From contig JALRME010000001.1 of the NCBI GenBank assembly GCA_026120035.1, positions 2,617,909 to 2,681,908 of the forward strand: 64,000 nt of DNA. Reading direction: 5' to 3'. A program made the position numbers and the translations under genes. The notes under the pieces were generated by a model. That model ran no database searches. It had not been told where the DNA came from and worked only from the letters and a program-made list of their open reading frames with translations. The DNA is from Coleophoma eucalyptorum (Eukaryota > Ascomycota > Leotiomycetes > Helotiales > Dermateaceae). Of this stretch, positions 11,894-24,668 are shown piece by piece; the stretch's first letter is position 1, and the number at the start of each line of letters is the position of its first letter.

Positions 11894-12436
11894 CTAGGCC
11901 TTGCTAGGTCGCTCTCTCTTTGGTAAGGACCATGGCTTTTCGCAGATGACCTATGTCTATCATCAGTATCTCAATGCTTGAATCCAAAGAAGTAGGATGT
12001 TCTTACCTCGCCTTCACTGTAAGCCCAGAAATAAACACCCATGGCAATAGTGTAGTATATGGCGGGGTTTGTTCCTTGATATAGCAGGGCAGCAGCCAGA
12101 CCGGTCAAGGGCAAGAAGACAAGACGGGCTTCTATACTTCGGTGTAGTGAGGAGCCGGCCATAAAACCAAGAGGCCATTCCCAGGCGAGCATGAAAAGTG
12201 CGAAGACTAGATTAACGACTTGGAGAATTGGGATGGGCTTCACAGCTCCGTCCAGGTTGTGGGTCAAGAAGTCCCAGAAGATCTTGGGCCAGAAAAACCC
12301 CTCAAGTGCAGAGCCAACTTGGTCTATCAAAGGACGTTAGCTTGAAGTCTATGTGGATGGGAAGTACGGTCTACTTACAGGTGGCTGCTGTTAGGGTTAT
12401 CAGACGTGCCCAATGGTTCTTGATAAGTTTTCCCAT
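11894..12436 (-). CDS. Conserved fungal four-helix membrane protein
   Basis: Exons on the minus strand are 12436-12379, 12323-12007 and 11950-11894, giving 143 aa. The sequence opens MGKLIKNHWARLITLTAATY, then EGFFWPKIFWDFLT, and ends YFWAYSEGE followed by a short basic tail (KPWSLPKRERPSKA). Hydrophobic segments near 12-30, 50-72, 85-105 and 108-125 suggest four membrane spans. The pattern matches a widespread ascomycete membrane family that, from memory, is a DUF in the 7700s; no biochemical function is known to me. Both introns are about 55 nt with good GTAAG donors. The small last exon was found by frame closure. Confidence 0.82.
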
Positions 12437-15400
12437 GATTGCTTCTATATCGATATATAAATCCAAGAAGAATCGTCCAATGCAAACACTTTATTTAAAG
12501 TTATCTTTCAAAATCTTTCTCCCAAGCACCGTGATTTCCAAAAACACAATAAGATCTCGCGCGGCAAGGTGAAATAGTCGAAGCGTATTCAAGTATCCGT
12601 CCCGCGGTAAGTGGAAAGCAAAGGAAAGGAATGGAATTGAAGTTGTCGATATGTGAAAAGAATGCTATCGACGACGAGTGCACAGCGCTGGTGGAGAGAG
12701 AAGAGAAGCAGACGCTGCTTGGCTCGAGCGGCGAGATGCTCTATATCTCAGAGGTACAACAGGGCAAAGGTCACTAGGAGGGACGGGCAGTGGTGGCTCC
12801 GCTTGGTTCGTTAATGTATCAGACCTTGCCGGACTGCTTTTGGATGTGAAGATCGGATGTACTACGTGATGTTGGGGCTTCGTCGAGGGAACAGACCATG
12901 TGCTAGTAGTCTGATCTTCACTGACAGCGGACATCCGAGCGATGGAGAAGGACGAGCGAGGAGGAGATTAAGGTGAAGAAAGAGTTAAGGCAGAGTAAGG
13001 TGCAGTCGATCTCGACTGGAAGCGGTGCTGGACTGTATCAGGTCGAAGACGGCCTCATCTGATCCGGGCACTGGTAATGATGCTTAAGGCTGATGAGTAT
13101 GAAGGAGGAGGGCTAGTGACCGAGATGATCTCCAAGTTGAGACGTCTTAGGATGGAGGGCTTGTTACGGATCGGGGTGAGGCACTGAGATGGGGACTATG
13201 CGGAAGATCTGACATGACATGGCATATGTAAAAAAGAAGGTTCTTTCTACGGACGAGGCAATCCCTTGTTTAAGAATACCCCAAGGCCATTACCTTGCAC
13301 CACTACGTCGCAGCGCTTGCACGAACTGAGGTGAAGCGGGACCCCGGGACTGCGTATGACAATGGGTATGTGACCGGTAGATGCTTGCATATCAAAGTCG
13401 TGAAGCACAAAATGGCACGCATGGCATTTGGCGCCAGTACACTTGTAGCATGGCCGCGGCGGATAGCATGCACAACTCGAGCATAGAGTGGCTGAAGCTA
13501 GATACGAGAGATCTTGGATTGCCAGGCAGTGCCACCTATGAGGAGAGCCAGCGGCGGAATGGGCGACATAGCTCAGGAGAGCATCGCAGGCGTTGAGTGT
13601 ATACAGGAGACCGCGGAGGATGATTCGAGGAGTCGGCGTCGTTGCTGCAAGGCTGGGCGGTTAGAAGCGTGTGGGGCTCAAGCACAGGGGCCACGGCGAT
13701 CACACATTGGACGATTCAGGGATGCCGCTGGCTGGGGGCGACAGGGAATGCAGTGCAATGAACTGCTGTACATGCAGAAGGGAATACCGAAAGGAAGAGC
13801 GAGAAAAGAGGAGAAGACCAGCAGAAGGACAAGAAAAAGACTCGCGTCTGGGTCACTTCGTATCTTCCGCCACACCTATCATGATTCCTCTCTCAGTTAC
13901 CTGAGTACCTCATCACCTGCTCACTCCAACCCCAAAATCTCGAAGCGACCACACCGACACTTGTCACTGTCATCCGATACCTCCCACCACCCAGAAACGT
14001 ACCAAAGAGTTGTCCCATCTTTCACCCGCCCTCTAATCTCACTGGCAGGATTGCAGTCCATGTAATCAGACGGCATAACAGTACTGTAACGAGCAGCAGA
14101 CGGAAAGGCGCCGAAAAAAAGAGGCTGCCATCTGAACATCTGCGACGTTGTCATGCCTCACAACTGTCGCAATGCGGGCAACCGACCACAGACCCGGCCG
14201 TCGTCCTTTCTCTTGGCGTGTTCGGATCCCACCGTACCAGATCCAGCCGTTTGAGCAAGGTTAAGCTTAAGGTAAGGAAGCATATCTTCCTAGGTGCCTG
14301 CTCAAACCGTGGCCGTTTGGGAAGAGCAGGATGAGCAGGATGGGGAATGAGGGAAGGAAGGAAGAAATAGATACTTGTCGTTGCAGGCGACTCCCCGTGA
14401 CGTATTTGTGCTTCTCTCTATTTTATTAATTTAAAGCCATGATGCCAGTGCTTGCCTACTCCATCTACCAGTGCTTCATCTGATCATCTAGCGAAACTCG
14501 GCACCTTATACTTCAATCCAGCACGGTTTCCAGAGTGACTGGCTGGACTGATTCAAAGGCACACTTTAAAAAAGAAGCAAGTTTGCTATTTCTATTCATC
14601 CCAAGTCTTCGTCCGGTGGTGTCCATGAATGAAACAGGACCGACCCCATGAAGATAAATCACGTCGAGCAATTGGTAGAAGCGGTTCCCGGTTTGATCGC
14701 TAGATCTTTTATTACTTTTTGTTTTGACTGGTTCCTGTCAACCGTTGTCTGACAGTCAAGAAACACCGAAGTGGTTAAATGGGTCATAACGACATCACTG
14801 AATGTCACTTGCTCTTGACATTTGTTTTCACCGGTCTGATGAGCATCTAGGAACAAACGAGTCCTAACATGCAAAGTTAAGTGAAGGATCAAGAAGACCA
14901 AGATGCTTAAGGTAGGCAGGCATAAGCAGACGTGAAAAGACCCCCCCCCCCTCATTCTATATCTCCGATGCCACTTTTCACACGCATGTCATACCAGATC
15001 CCATCACTGTCACTGTCACTATCACATCACCTTCCATCACATCATATCATGTCATGTCGTTGTGCTGTACACCGCCCAGCATTGAATCCAAAAATCTCCA
15101 GTCTATTTCCAGCCTCCCACCTTCCAACTGCAGTCACCTAGTCGACGCAGCGCTTCGCGAGGCAAGCTCATTGGCGAGCATCCAGGTGCGATATTGACGT
15201 ACCACATCCGAGTCCCATCTAGTCACATCACATTATTGTTCATCATCAAATTTCCCCACGATTGAAGAGCGAGAAAATTTAAAAAATTAAAAATCGGAAG
15301 CGCTCACAAGTATTTCCTAGTTCGGGTAAAGAAATCACAATACAATTAATGAAAAAAAAAACTCTTGTTCACTGCGTCCCCCTCAAACTCCCATCTCGTC

Positions 15401-15899
15401 TCAAGTCTCCGAACACGTCTCAAGAAGCGAGCTCAAAGCCCCATAATCCTTACCCCTCGCTACGGTTAAGGGAAGTAACTTTCTCAGCTTCGCCACCTCA
15501 TTACATTAAGCTTAAACACATTCGAGAGAAAACCAAAGGGGCCATCTCGGAAAAGGGATGAGATACAAGGGATGAACCAGGGCTCGAGAATGCTTGACAT
15601 GCTCCATAGACCTGGCCTTGGAAAGTTTAAGTCACCATATGCTGCTGAGCACTCACGCCATCATTTCACCGGAGAAGAACAGGCTTGAATTAATAGGAAA
15701 GAGACACCATTGCGGTCAACTCCATCCATTGGAATCTCGAATTATAAAGATTTCTATAAGAAACTATGGGGAATCATTCTATAAGCTCAAAAGGCCTTAG
15801 TTCTCCAACTAAAATATACCCAACTGTGTTATACAATGGCGATAAAACTAATGCTCTATCAAAAAGACCCATTATACTCCGCGTAACGCAGACCAAGTC
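12437..15899. other. 3.5-kb region without a supportable gene
   Basis: From 12.6 to 14.2 kb the plus strand is purine-rich and relatively GC-rich, so the minus strand is CT-rich as expected of a long leader or promoter for the membrane-protein gene. The longest frame (13514-14065, plus) is arginine/serine-rich without domain-like order. A 77-codon ATG frame at 13921-14154 (minus) is the most protein-like item but too short to call. The 3' part (14.2-15.9 kb) is AT-richer and includes an 11-C run at 14941-14951 and short CACTGT repeats near 15007. Confidence 0.5.
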
Positions 15900-18800
15900 T
15901 TATCGGAAGAAGTTCCAAATACCTTCAGCCACAAGCTTGTTCCGAACAGCTACCTTACTCTTCTTCTCCGTCAACTGCTTTATATCCACCTGTGACTCGA
16001 TGTTATTCTCCTTCTCCTCCCCGGTGACATCGATCAAGGTCGAAGCCGTAGTAGGTTTGCTACAAGCCATGCTGTTTGCGCTGGAGGTCCTCAGAGGCGG
16101 CGTAATGATTCGTTGTCCATCGGGACCCCGGCCAGCCTTGAACTTCAACGTTGCCAGGCGCTTTAATGAAGTAGATGAGCTTTGGTGACTTAACCCGTCA
16201 TCACCATCCAATATCGGACTGGAACCTGGCTTCTCCTCGTAGCTTCTAGCAGTCCCGAGTGTTGTAGAATCGGTTTCGGAGTAGTTATAGTCTCTTCGAG
16301 GTAGCTTGGGCTCTGCGTCTGGAAACGCGTCTTCTTCTGCTGCCTTATAGAGACTTGCCAAACTCCCAGATCGTTTAGTGAAATTGCTGGCAATGCTAGC
16401 CACACTCAATTTTCGCATCATTGAGCTTGCTGAAGCTCGAACGTTGTGTTCACTCCGAGCTCTTCCTGTCATTCCAGGAAATGGGAGCACTTCACGGGTC
16501 CAGACGTCAGAAACGAGGTTCTCAAGACGAATGCGTTCTGCTCGGGAGGGAGCTAGGATAGGAGTGCGATTAGTCGTCAGTACCGACTGTGACCTATTGA
16601 TAGAGGTACTGGAGGACGAGCGGGGTATATCTTTGAAAGCGTTGGTATTTCTGATAATGACTTGGCAGAGTCCTGACGTTGGTCCTACAGTAGTCGCTCT
16701 ATGAATCGATAATCTTCGCGCAATTGTACCTTTTAAGAGTAAGCTTTAGTAAAAAACATCCATGTTCATAAAATTCTAAAGCATAACAGACCTGGCTTTC
16801 CAAAAACTGTCCCAAGTGATTTGACGGATAGTGACAACAATTCAGACACAACTTGTTCTCCCGAATCAGGATTGTGCCTAACAGCACACTCGGTGAGCCT
16901 GCCACGCCATTCAACCTCTTCCTTTGACGAGCATGCACTTAAAGTAAGCTCGAAGAGCTGATGGTCAATTTCGAAGACAATCTTCCAGGAAAATGGTGCG
17001 GTATGGCATTGCAATCCTGATTTGTCAGTCAGCTATCTAGAGCCCGAGCCTAACAGGCTTGGGGTAATTGCCAAAGAAAAGCTTAAATACTTACCTCGAC
17101 CATTATCAACATCTTCGACTCTAATCTGGTTCAGACTGATACAAGCTTGGACGAAATATCCTTGATCGGCTTTAGTAGCTGATGCTAGCAACAAGAAATC
17201 CCTGTAAATCAGACAAATAAAGTAGGAACCATCGACACTGTCTGTAGTCTGCCATGAAGCATGAAGTACACCACAAAGGTGCACATGCCCCAAGGCTCGG
17301 ATGGCACTCTTTGACCGTGATTTTGGCTGTAGCCAAGGTGTTAGCAGGTCAATCAATAAGGTATTCCAATGGTCGCTCACTAAGCCTGGGAAATTAAGAC
17401 GGTCTTGCAACAACCAGGTTTTCTCCATTACAGCTTTCAATCCTGGGTCTTCTTTTGCATGATTGATCTTCGTGGTTGCCTCGCGTAGTCGAAGAAGAAC
17501 GCCTTCAATTTCTGAGTATGACTCTGGACAATCGCACACTGGGGTATGCTTCAGAAGTTCGGCGAAAAGTAGTGGGTACTTGCAGACTCTTTGAATGGGC
17601 TGAAGGTGTTAATATATTGCTCTTAATCCAGGGTGATTCCAGGCTTACTTTAACCAGAAGATCACCAACCGTCATTGCCTTTCTAGAGGATGTAATCTGA
17701 GCGTTGATAGATGCAAGAGAAGATCCCAAAGCTTCGAGTCCCTTCTGGTACGATTCCCACTGTGGCATGGTACGAGGCGTTGAGGCAATATCCTTGATCA
17801 TCATCTCGTATTTTGCACCATACTCTTCGTAAATGAAGAAGCGATTAATCTGGTCTTTCAGTTAGTCCAAAGATCCTTATCAAGAAAGAGAATAATCATT
17901 TACCTTCTTTGCAAAAGCATTCGCAACTTTAGCAGCAACACGTGGTTCGGCAGTCATGCCTGGGATCTTCTGTAACCATTTCGAATCACCGATATCTTCA
18001 GGGACTGCACTCAAACTTCGCCACCTGTGGTGACCTGGTACAGTGAGGGTTGAAGCTGGCTCTGCGTAGTCATTTTGCGTGTACTCAGAATGAGGTACAA
18101 CTCGATGAAGGTCGCCCAGAATTCCATCATGCAATTCGACAATCTCTCCCAGATTACGATTAATGGAAGACCTAAGGTGTAAAGATAGACTTGGAACTGA
18201 GGCAAGTAGTGTTACATAAACCTGGCATTCCATCAGTGCCTTCAAGGCGAATATCTCTTCAACTGACTCACATTCATAAGAAATTTTATATCAGCAACGT
18301 AAGCCTCTTCCGTACTAATGATCTCTTCAAGCACTCGACGCCGTTGGAGCAGACGGCTGGTAACTTCTTGGTCCATGATAAGACTGTGTTCCAGGTAAGA
18401 ATCATCTTCGGAAAAACGGCCAACATTTGATGCCCTGCTACTTCGGTCCGTTTTGTTGTGGCGAGATCTGGCAGTCACTCTGGATCGCGGTGCCAGGCTG
18501 AAGCTCGCAAGACTAATACTGGCACTTTTCACAGCAGTGACGAATCCGAATGATGATCCTGAAGAAGACTTTTTATGGCCTCGTCTTCCGTCAAACATTG
18601 CTGCCGTCACCGCAAATCCTCCGTTGATGGTTGTATTTGGGTCATCTGAGCTACTTGTCTTCCTCCTCCGGTGTCCATTCTTGTGAAGGTTTTTTAGCCA
18701 TTTATTGAACGGAGGAGTGGCCGAAGTTAGAGAGTGCTCATCTTCGTCAGCGTCAGACAACGTCATTCTATGCCTCTGGGCAACATTGACACCTTCCGGT

Positions 18801-19084
18801 TCTTCAGCATGGAAAGACAATCCGAGATTGACTATATTGTCAAAGGCATCCCAGGACTTAATTCCATAACATGAACCACTCTCGCCAGTATTGGCTTGGA
18901 GATCGATATTATCGAAAAGCTTTTGAGACTGGTTACTGAGAGTTAACAAGGTCGTAGGAGGAGTGGCTGTCGTCCCCCAGCCTGTCTTTCGTGAGATATG
19001 TTCCGAGCTCTGTGGTATTGGATTTGACGTTTGGACTCCTTGCTGAATCTTATCAAACTGACAGCGCCCTGACTGCTCCATCAT
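15900..19084 (-). CDS. Rho guanine nucleotide exchange factor (DH-PH)
   Basis: Activates Rho-type GTPases by GDP release, normally at sites of polar growth. Eight minus-strand exons: 19084-18272, 18221-17904, 17849-17649, 17599-17381, 17326-17095, 17016-16792 and 16729-15900 after the start exon; about 945 aa. The first 245 residues are Ser-rich and disordered. The DH domain starts at RRRVLEEIISTEEAYVADI, continues through SSINRNL and INRFFIYEEYG, and contains the hallmark PIQRVCKYPLLF. A PH domain follows (LGHVHLCGVLHASW to EVEWRGRLTE), then a Ser/Thr-rich tail. The start at an ATG pair is preferred; an in-frame ATG at 19261 would add 59 hydrophobic residues that look untranslated. The count of listed intervals is seven; the intron at 17380-17327 has no stop codon and could be retained. 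Confidence 0.88.
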
Positions 19085-19634
19085 GAAGAACCAAGAACCA
19101 AAAACCAAGAAGTAATACAAAACTGTTCCAAGGGACCAAGAAAGCCTCGCTCTTGAAAGGTAGCGAGTTTTGCATGGAGCATCAAGCCATGCTGATGAAG
19201 AGTAGGAAGAATGGTACTTGATGGGAAGAACGAGAAGACGGAATGGAAAGTAAGGTACCATATACTTTCCTAACACATTTAGACATTGTGACTAGACACG
19301 TCCTTGTTTTGGAAGCAACGATGTCGCAGTCTACCTACTTGCTGAAGTCTCACCTTTATTTCCAGTGGTACAGGTAGAATTTTATCAAAGACACGCCTTT
19401 AATCCGCTATCTACAGTTATCTCTCATGCTGATTCTCTAAGAAGTATATGTTGTATGGAATGCAGTCGGCGAGAAACCGCCCTCGTTTGCTTCTCGCTTA
19501 GTAATCCGACCCCGCATAGAGCTTCTATCAACGCGTCCCGGCAGCCTCCAGACAAGGCTGTGACCATGCGAACAATAAAATACTTTCAAGAGCTTACTTC
19601 TTCCATTACTGCATTCGAATTTCTTCTCTAGAAC
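19085..19634. promoter_or_regulatory. Divergent promoter region, RhoGEF / Nas2
   Basis: 550 bp between divergent start codons. It holds leaders and promoters of both genes; no specific factor site is evident. Confidence 0.45.
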
Positions 19635-20510
19635 ATGGGATTACCGCTGAGAATGGAGAATCTTCATGCACCCACAGTCCCATCAGGACCAACATCTGGA
19701 CCAGGTGCAACGAATGGTGTTCAAACTCAAGGCTTATCCTTTGCACAACTCCAAGCAAAGAAGGATAACATAGAGGCAGAGATTAGTGCTTTGAGCAGTG
19801 TCCTAGACTCAGTATGAGCGGTTCTAACCTCGTGGAGTTAAGGTTACGAAGCTGATTAGCCACAGCATGGAGTAGACATGAATACAAGACTCATTACACC
19901 CGATGGCTTCCCTCGAGCCGACTTGGATGTTGCTCAAAGTACAGCGTAAAGAAACCTGTTCTGAATCTCTGCTGACATAGCAACAGTACGAACAACAAGG
20001 TCACGAATCATCTACCTTCGAAACGATTACAAGACATTGATGAACGTCATCGAGAAGCATCTTCACGACCATTTCGCAAGACAAGCAGAAAATGCTTCAG
20101 CAGAAACAGAAAACATAGCGACTACATCAAATATACCAGAACCGCTTGCATTCAGGGCAGCGGAACCTTTGGGTATTCCCTTTGCTAGAGTGAACAGTGT
20201 TGTTCCAGAAAGTCCAGCGGATTCAGCTGGTTTGAAGGCCGGAGATCAGATTCGAAATTTCGGATACGTGAATCAATCGAACCACGATGGCCTGAAGAGG
20301 GTTGGAGAATGTGTACAAGGCAACGAAGGGGTGAGTTCGTTACTGTTTGAATGTCAAGGCATGTCCACTGATAAACAGTAGCGAAATGTACTTGTGAAAG
20401 TATCGAGACTTGATGGTGCACTACGGCGACAAGAGTTGGAACTTACACTCACACCGCGGCGAGATTGGGGAGGACGTGGACTTCTTGGATGCCATATTCT
20501 ACCACTATAA
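19635..20510 (+). CDS. 26S proteasome assembly chaperone Nas2 (PSMD9/p27)
   Basis: Exons 19635-19811, 19866-19938, 19987-20330 and 20382-20510 give 240 aa. An N-terminal helical region (LSFAQLQAKKDNIEAEI) with the family motif GVDMNTRLITPDGFPRADLD is followed by RTTRSRIIYLRNDYK and a C-terminal PDZ domain (PFARVNSVVPESPADSAGL, KAGDQI, then LVKVSR). It ends GRGLLGCHILPL. Nas2 binds the Rpt5 ATPase during base assembly of the proteasome regulatory particle. The last intron needs the TAG acceptor at 20381; the preceding CAG would place an immediate stop. An internal Met at 19653 is an alternative start. Confidence 0.95.
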
Positions 20511-21253
20511 CTCTAGATTTCTGGCGAAAGGTTCGCAAGATCAATTGCAGTTGTGGTCGAGAAATTCAGCGTTGGCGTTCCATGGTTGGCGTTTGGGAAG
20601 AAAAGGGACAACTCTGCGTGCATACATGCATGACAGCGCAATCAGGAAATTGAACTCTTAGGTTGTCGGATACTGAGAATAAATATATTTCTGCCTGATC
20701 CGAAGAAGTCTTCATGTACGTGCCTAACCAACAGTATTGGGCCTGAATATAGGCACCTTAAGGCAGATTCGGTAGGTTAGTCATTGTAGCTGCTTACAAA
20801 TAAATGCTTGAAGATGGTACTCAGATATGAGTAACCCGGACCTGAGATAGAAGTCGAAAGAGGTATAAGAGTGCTTGCTACAACCGTAATATCGAAATCA
20901 TTTTCGACACCATTCTTCGGCTCCGAAAACCCGCTCGACCACAACCTGGAAGCCACGGCGCACGACCTTTACGGTGACACGTGATCTCTACCGTCATTTT
21001 CCACTAGCTTTTCTTCCCACCAGTGCCACCGCTTTCTGTACATCCATCAAAACATTACGGAGCCTTCCACATCCCACCACGTTCACAAAGTCTCTGAACA
21101 ATAAGAGGTCAGTCATCCCATTTTTTGAAATCTGCTTGCGCATGACTTCAGCCAACACATACTTCTCCCTCTCGACACTCTACTAACACACTATCGCAGT
21201 CTTTCTTCGCCTTCTTCCTCTGTTTACCTCACTCTTACCATACAATAACAACC
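20511..21253. other. Intergenic region with Ran promoter
   Basis: 743 bp between Nas2 and Ran. The final 150 bp are CT-rich and resemble the leader of a highly expressed gene. No other feature is seen. Confidence 0.5.
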
Positions 21254-22202
21254 ATGGCCGAAGGAGCAGCCGCTGTCCCAACCTTCAAGCTTGTGCTTGT
21301 TGGTGATGGAGGAACTGGAAAGGTGAGCTTACACCAACTGCGATGTGCGCATCGCTGTGGATGCTGTTGACGATTGCACAACCCCGCCATGGGCAACTGC
21401 GCGCATGTTTAAATTTTGCTTTACTGACAACTTGGTAGACCACCTTCGTCAAGCGCCACTTGACTGGAGAGTTTGAGAAGAAGTACATTGCCACCCTTGG
21501 TGTCGAAGTTCACCCTCTTGGTTTCTCTACGGTTCGTTTGCAGCCGACGGGCTCCATTACCCCACACTGTCACCCAGTCGAAACTGACGATATTTAAATA
21601 GAACTTGGGTAACATCCAATTCGATGTCTGGGATACTGCTGGACAAGAGAAATTCGGAGGTCTCCGTGATGGATACTACATCAACGGCCAATGCGGTATC
21701 ATCATGTTTGATGTTACCTCGCGTATCACCTACAAGAACGTCCCCAACTGGCACCGTAAGTCACTATCTTGTGGAGCTATTGCTATTCCAATATAGTACT
21801 AATAGATCATGTATAGGTGACTTGGTCCGTGTCTGCGAGAACATCCCAATCGTCCTGACCGGAAACAAGGTCGATGTTAAGGAGCGAAAGGTCAAGGCCA
21901 AGACCATCACTTTCCACCGAAAGAAGAACCTCCAATACTACGATATCTCAGCAAAGTCAAACTACAACTTCGAGAAGCCTTTCCTCTGGTTGGCACGAAA
22001 GCTTGTTGGAAACCCAACCTTGGTAAATCTCTATGTCTTTTGATTCTATAATCCTTGCTAACAGACCCAGGAATTCGTTGCTGCACCTGCTCTTGCTCCT
22101 CCTACCGCTCAAGTTGACGAGGCTCTTTTGGCTCAATACCAGAAGGAGATGCAAGACGCTGCCAACATGCCTCTTCCAGATGAAGATGATGCCGATCTAT
22201 AG
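21254..22202 (+). CDS. Ran GTPase (Gsp1)
   Basis: Small GTPase that drives nuclear import and export and spindle assembly. Exons 21254-21322, 21439-21531, 21602-21755, 21817-22022 and 22071-22202 give 217 aa, the usual Ran length. All nucleotide motifs are present: GDGGTGKTT (P-loop), switch I with [24 protein letters not shown] (switch II), GNKVD and [12 protein letters not shown]. The acidic C-terminus LPDEDDADL is the Ran hallmark, and there is no prenylation cysteine. The second intron has an uncommon GTTCGT donor. In the last intron the more distal CAG at 22070 gives the conserved NPTLEFVA join. Confidence 0.98.
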
Positions 22203-24668
22203 ATTGGTGCAGACCTGCAGGGCAACCTTTCTTTGCAGCATCTTAGAACATTCTTCGGCGATTTTCATGTCAAATCGATCGGCACGGTAGTTAGAGGTAG
22301 TTGACAACGATTCCCTCTCTTTATTTCACGGCGTGGATTACATCTCATGCGGGCAGCGCGCATGTAGATAGGATGGATTGGTACCTTTTATGAGCGATGA
22401 AGAAGCACCCAACCAGGTGCAACAAAATAAGATACTGCTGAGCAGGCAGATACAAATGTAGCTAGACCACAAAAGCGTTAGTCTTCCATAGACTGCCTCT
22501 CTTCAATGATTCCAGAGTCAGAACTTCCATCACTCTACAGCAATGGTGAGCATCATAAGTTGTCATGGTACATCCAATTCCTGCGTTGTCGACAGGCCCT
22601 TTAGTATAGTCTCAATACCTCGAGTACAGCTTTTTTCCAACGAGTGTAGTACTGGTATTATTGCCCTCTTGTATCAAGACTGGTCTGGTGTAACCTTTCT
22701 TCCGTACTCCAAAGTCCATATCACATGGAATTAAAAAGATTGCTCGGGTGCTGAAAATTCTTGTTTTGGCATTAAGAAATATCTAATTCTAGGAAGACCT
22801 CTTCTCATTCTCAGGGTAGAACAGTATTCATAAAGAGGTTTAATACTGGTTTCATGCCCCTGTTTGCCTCCAATCGATAAAGGTTTGTAATTGGTCGTTG
22901 TTCTCCTGATTTCTTCGCCATTTTCTTGTGCCAACTCGAAGACGTAAATCGCATGCAGAATGGGAATATAACCATTTACTCTTTCCTCCCAAGCTATACC
23001 TTGTCGTATTTAGCGTTTTGTCTCAAAGTCCTTCTCATTCCATCTGCAAAGAAACATAAGCACTCGAGTATTCAGGATCGCTAATGCAACATGTGAAGAC
23101 ACTTCTGGGGGCCATCTTTCATACCGGTCTTCCGCCATTAAGTATGGTATTGTTAATGGCCTGATTATTCGATACACGCCGTATATAGAAAACTCGCTAT
23201 GGCTCAAGACACCAATGCTGACTTGTATAGTATCCAAGTTTGCGGCGAACAGTAAGAGAACCTCGTACTTCAACATGCTCCTAATTTTGATCGTTCGACT
23301 CAGTAGCACTCAGCATCAATGTACACACAGACCTATGTAGATGATATTCCCGAGTCAATTCGAAAACTTTAATATTTAAGCGGCAGTGAACAGATCTTTT
23401 GAGCACCCTGAAGGAACGAAAAACCCGTCATTGGTGAGTACAATTTCAGATTTTTATATCTGTTCAACATCTGCTATAAAGTGTAAAATTGTTAGGTCTA
23501 ATGCAAGAACAAATAATTTGGTTAACTACATTAATAGGCAACAGTTTTATAGAGTTGTTTTACTCAGTCTCCATCCTCGCAGCGTAAGCCTCTATAGCGT
23601 CATGGCTTATAATATGGTATTCGCCGCTCAGTGGATGGCTCACGACTGCTGGAATACTTTGCTCATTACTTGTATATGAGACCAACACAATAAAGCCTTA
23701 GGCGGATCTGAAGTTGCTCTATGCTCACCAGTTATGAGGTCCACAAAGTCTTCCAGGAAACAGAAGATTTTGTCTATTCTATTTTTCTTCAGAAACTGAA
23801 GAAGACCTTGAAATAGGGCTTTAAGGACTTCTTTTGCTGACTACATCTGCAGTTAAGGTAAGTAATTGAGTAAGGTAGTTTTCCTACTTATGGACCATTG
23901 AGGAGGGCCAAAGGTTCCTTTGTACCAATCCAAAACTTTTAACAGTCCTTGGTTAGAATGCTTCTTGGTCGAGTCATTGCAATTAAGAACTCCACTCGAT
24001 TTCAATCCTTTTCCATTATCTCAAGCACTTGCTACGGTCACCTACTCGTTTATCTACTGCCAACTTGTCCACCCACTCCAAATACAGGTTTGAAAGAGAC
24101 TCTTATCATCTACGACAAGTGCAAAAAGACCTAGACAAAATTGATAGGAACAGGTAACCTATTCATGGAAGGGGCTAGTAAATAGCAAATTGAAATATCC
24201 TACCATCGTCAAAACCGTGGCTTCCCTCTAAATTTCCTCTTAAGCACTTGCATAAATGACGCGACGTCCTATTAGCCGAGCTACCTTAGCTGGGCCCTCG
24301 AAGCGTCATCACCCACGTTGTCTAACCTTTGCTAGCAGGGTCTTTGTTCCGATCTGACGGAAAACCCAGTGTTATAGTGTATGGTCGCAGAGTTCCGTGC
24401 ATAACTGCAAGCAGGTCTGTTTGAAGATCGGAGAGTTACCTCCACCTTCCCTGATGGAGAGATTGGTGGAAACGCACTACTAAGAACGAGACTGCTTTAG
24501 GCCTTCCTTTCATGACAGTCTAGATGCGAAATCATGACGCAGTAGAACATACTCGAGTATATTAAAGCAGAACATTGTTCTGCGAAATTAAATACTACAT
24601 ATTAATTAAATCAGCGTTATTGCTTATATTAAATTCACCTCTCATACCGTTGTATAGTTAATGTCAAG
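22203..24668. other. 2.5-kb AT-rich region with a relic gene
   Basis: Apart from the broken minus-strand frame at 22731-23309 (listed separately), nothing between Ran and the histidine-rich protein gene is supportable. The plus frame at 23386-23679 lacks an ATG start and recognisable content. The stretch 24200-24660 is the promoter side of the next gene. Confidence 0.5.
22731..23309 (-). pseudogene. Relic protein-coding frame with one internal stop
   Basis: One minus-strand frame runs 193 codons with a single interruption, a TAA at 23012-23010. Before it the frame reads ...MAEDRYERWPPEVSSHVAL... to ...NEKDFETKR; after it reads IRQGIAWEERVNGYIPIL, then HAIYVFELAQENGEEIRR, ending at 22731. Composition on both sides is protein-like and continuous, so this is most simply a gene broken by a CAA-to-TAA type change. 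In-frame ATGs are at 23276 and 23135. Family not recognised. An alternative is a short intron spanning the stop, but no good donor is visible. Confidence 0.5.

Noticed and set aside
13514..14065. 183-codon plus-strand frame
   Set aside because: No domain-like order; antisense to a CT-rich leader and overlapped by other chance frames.
19085..19261. N-terminal extension of the RhoGEF
   Set aside because: In frame, but composition is unlike the rest and contains a lone hydrophobic patch; the ATG pair at 19084 is more sensible.
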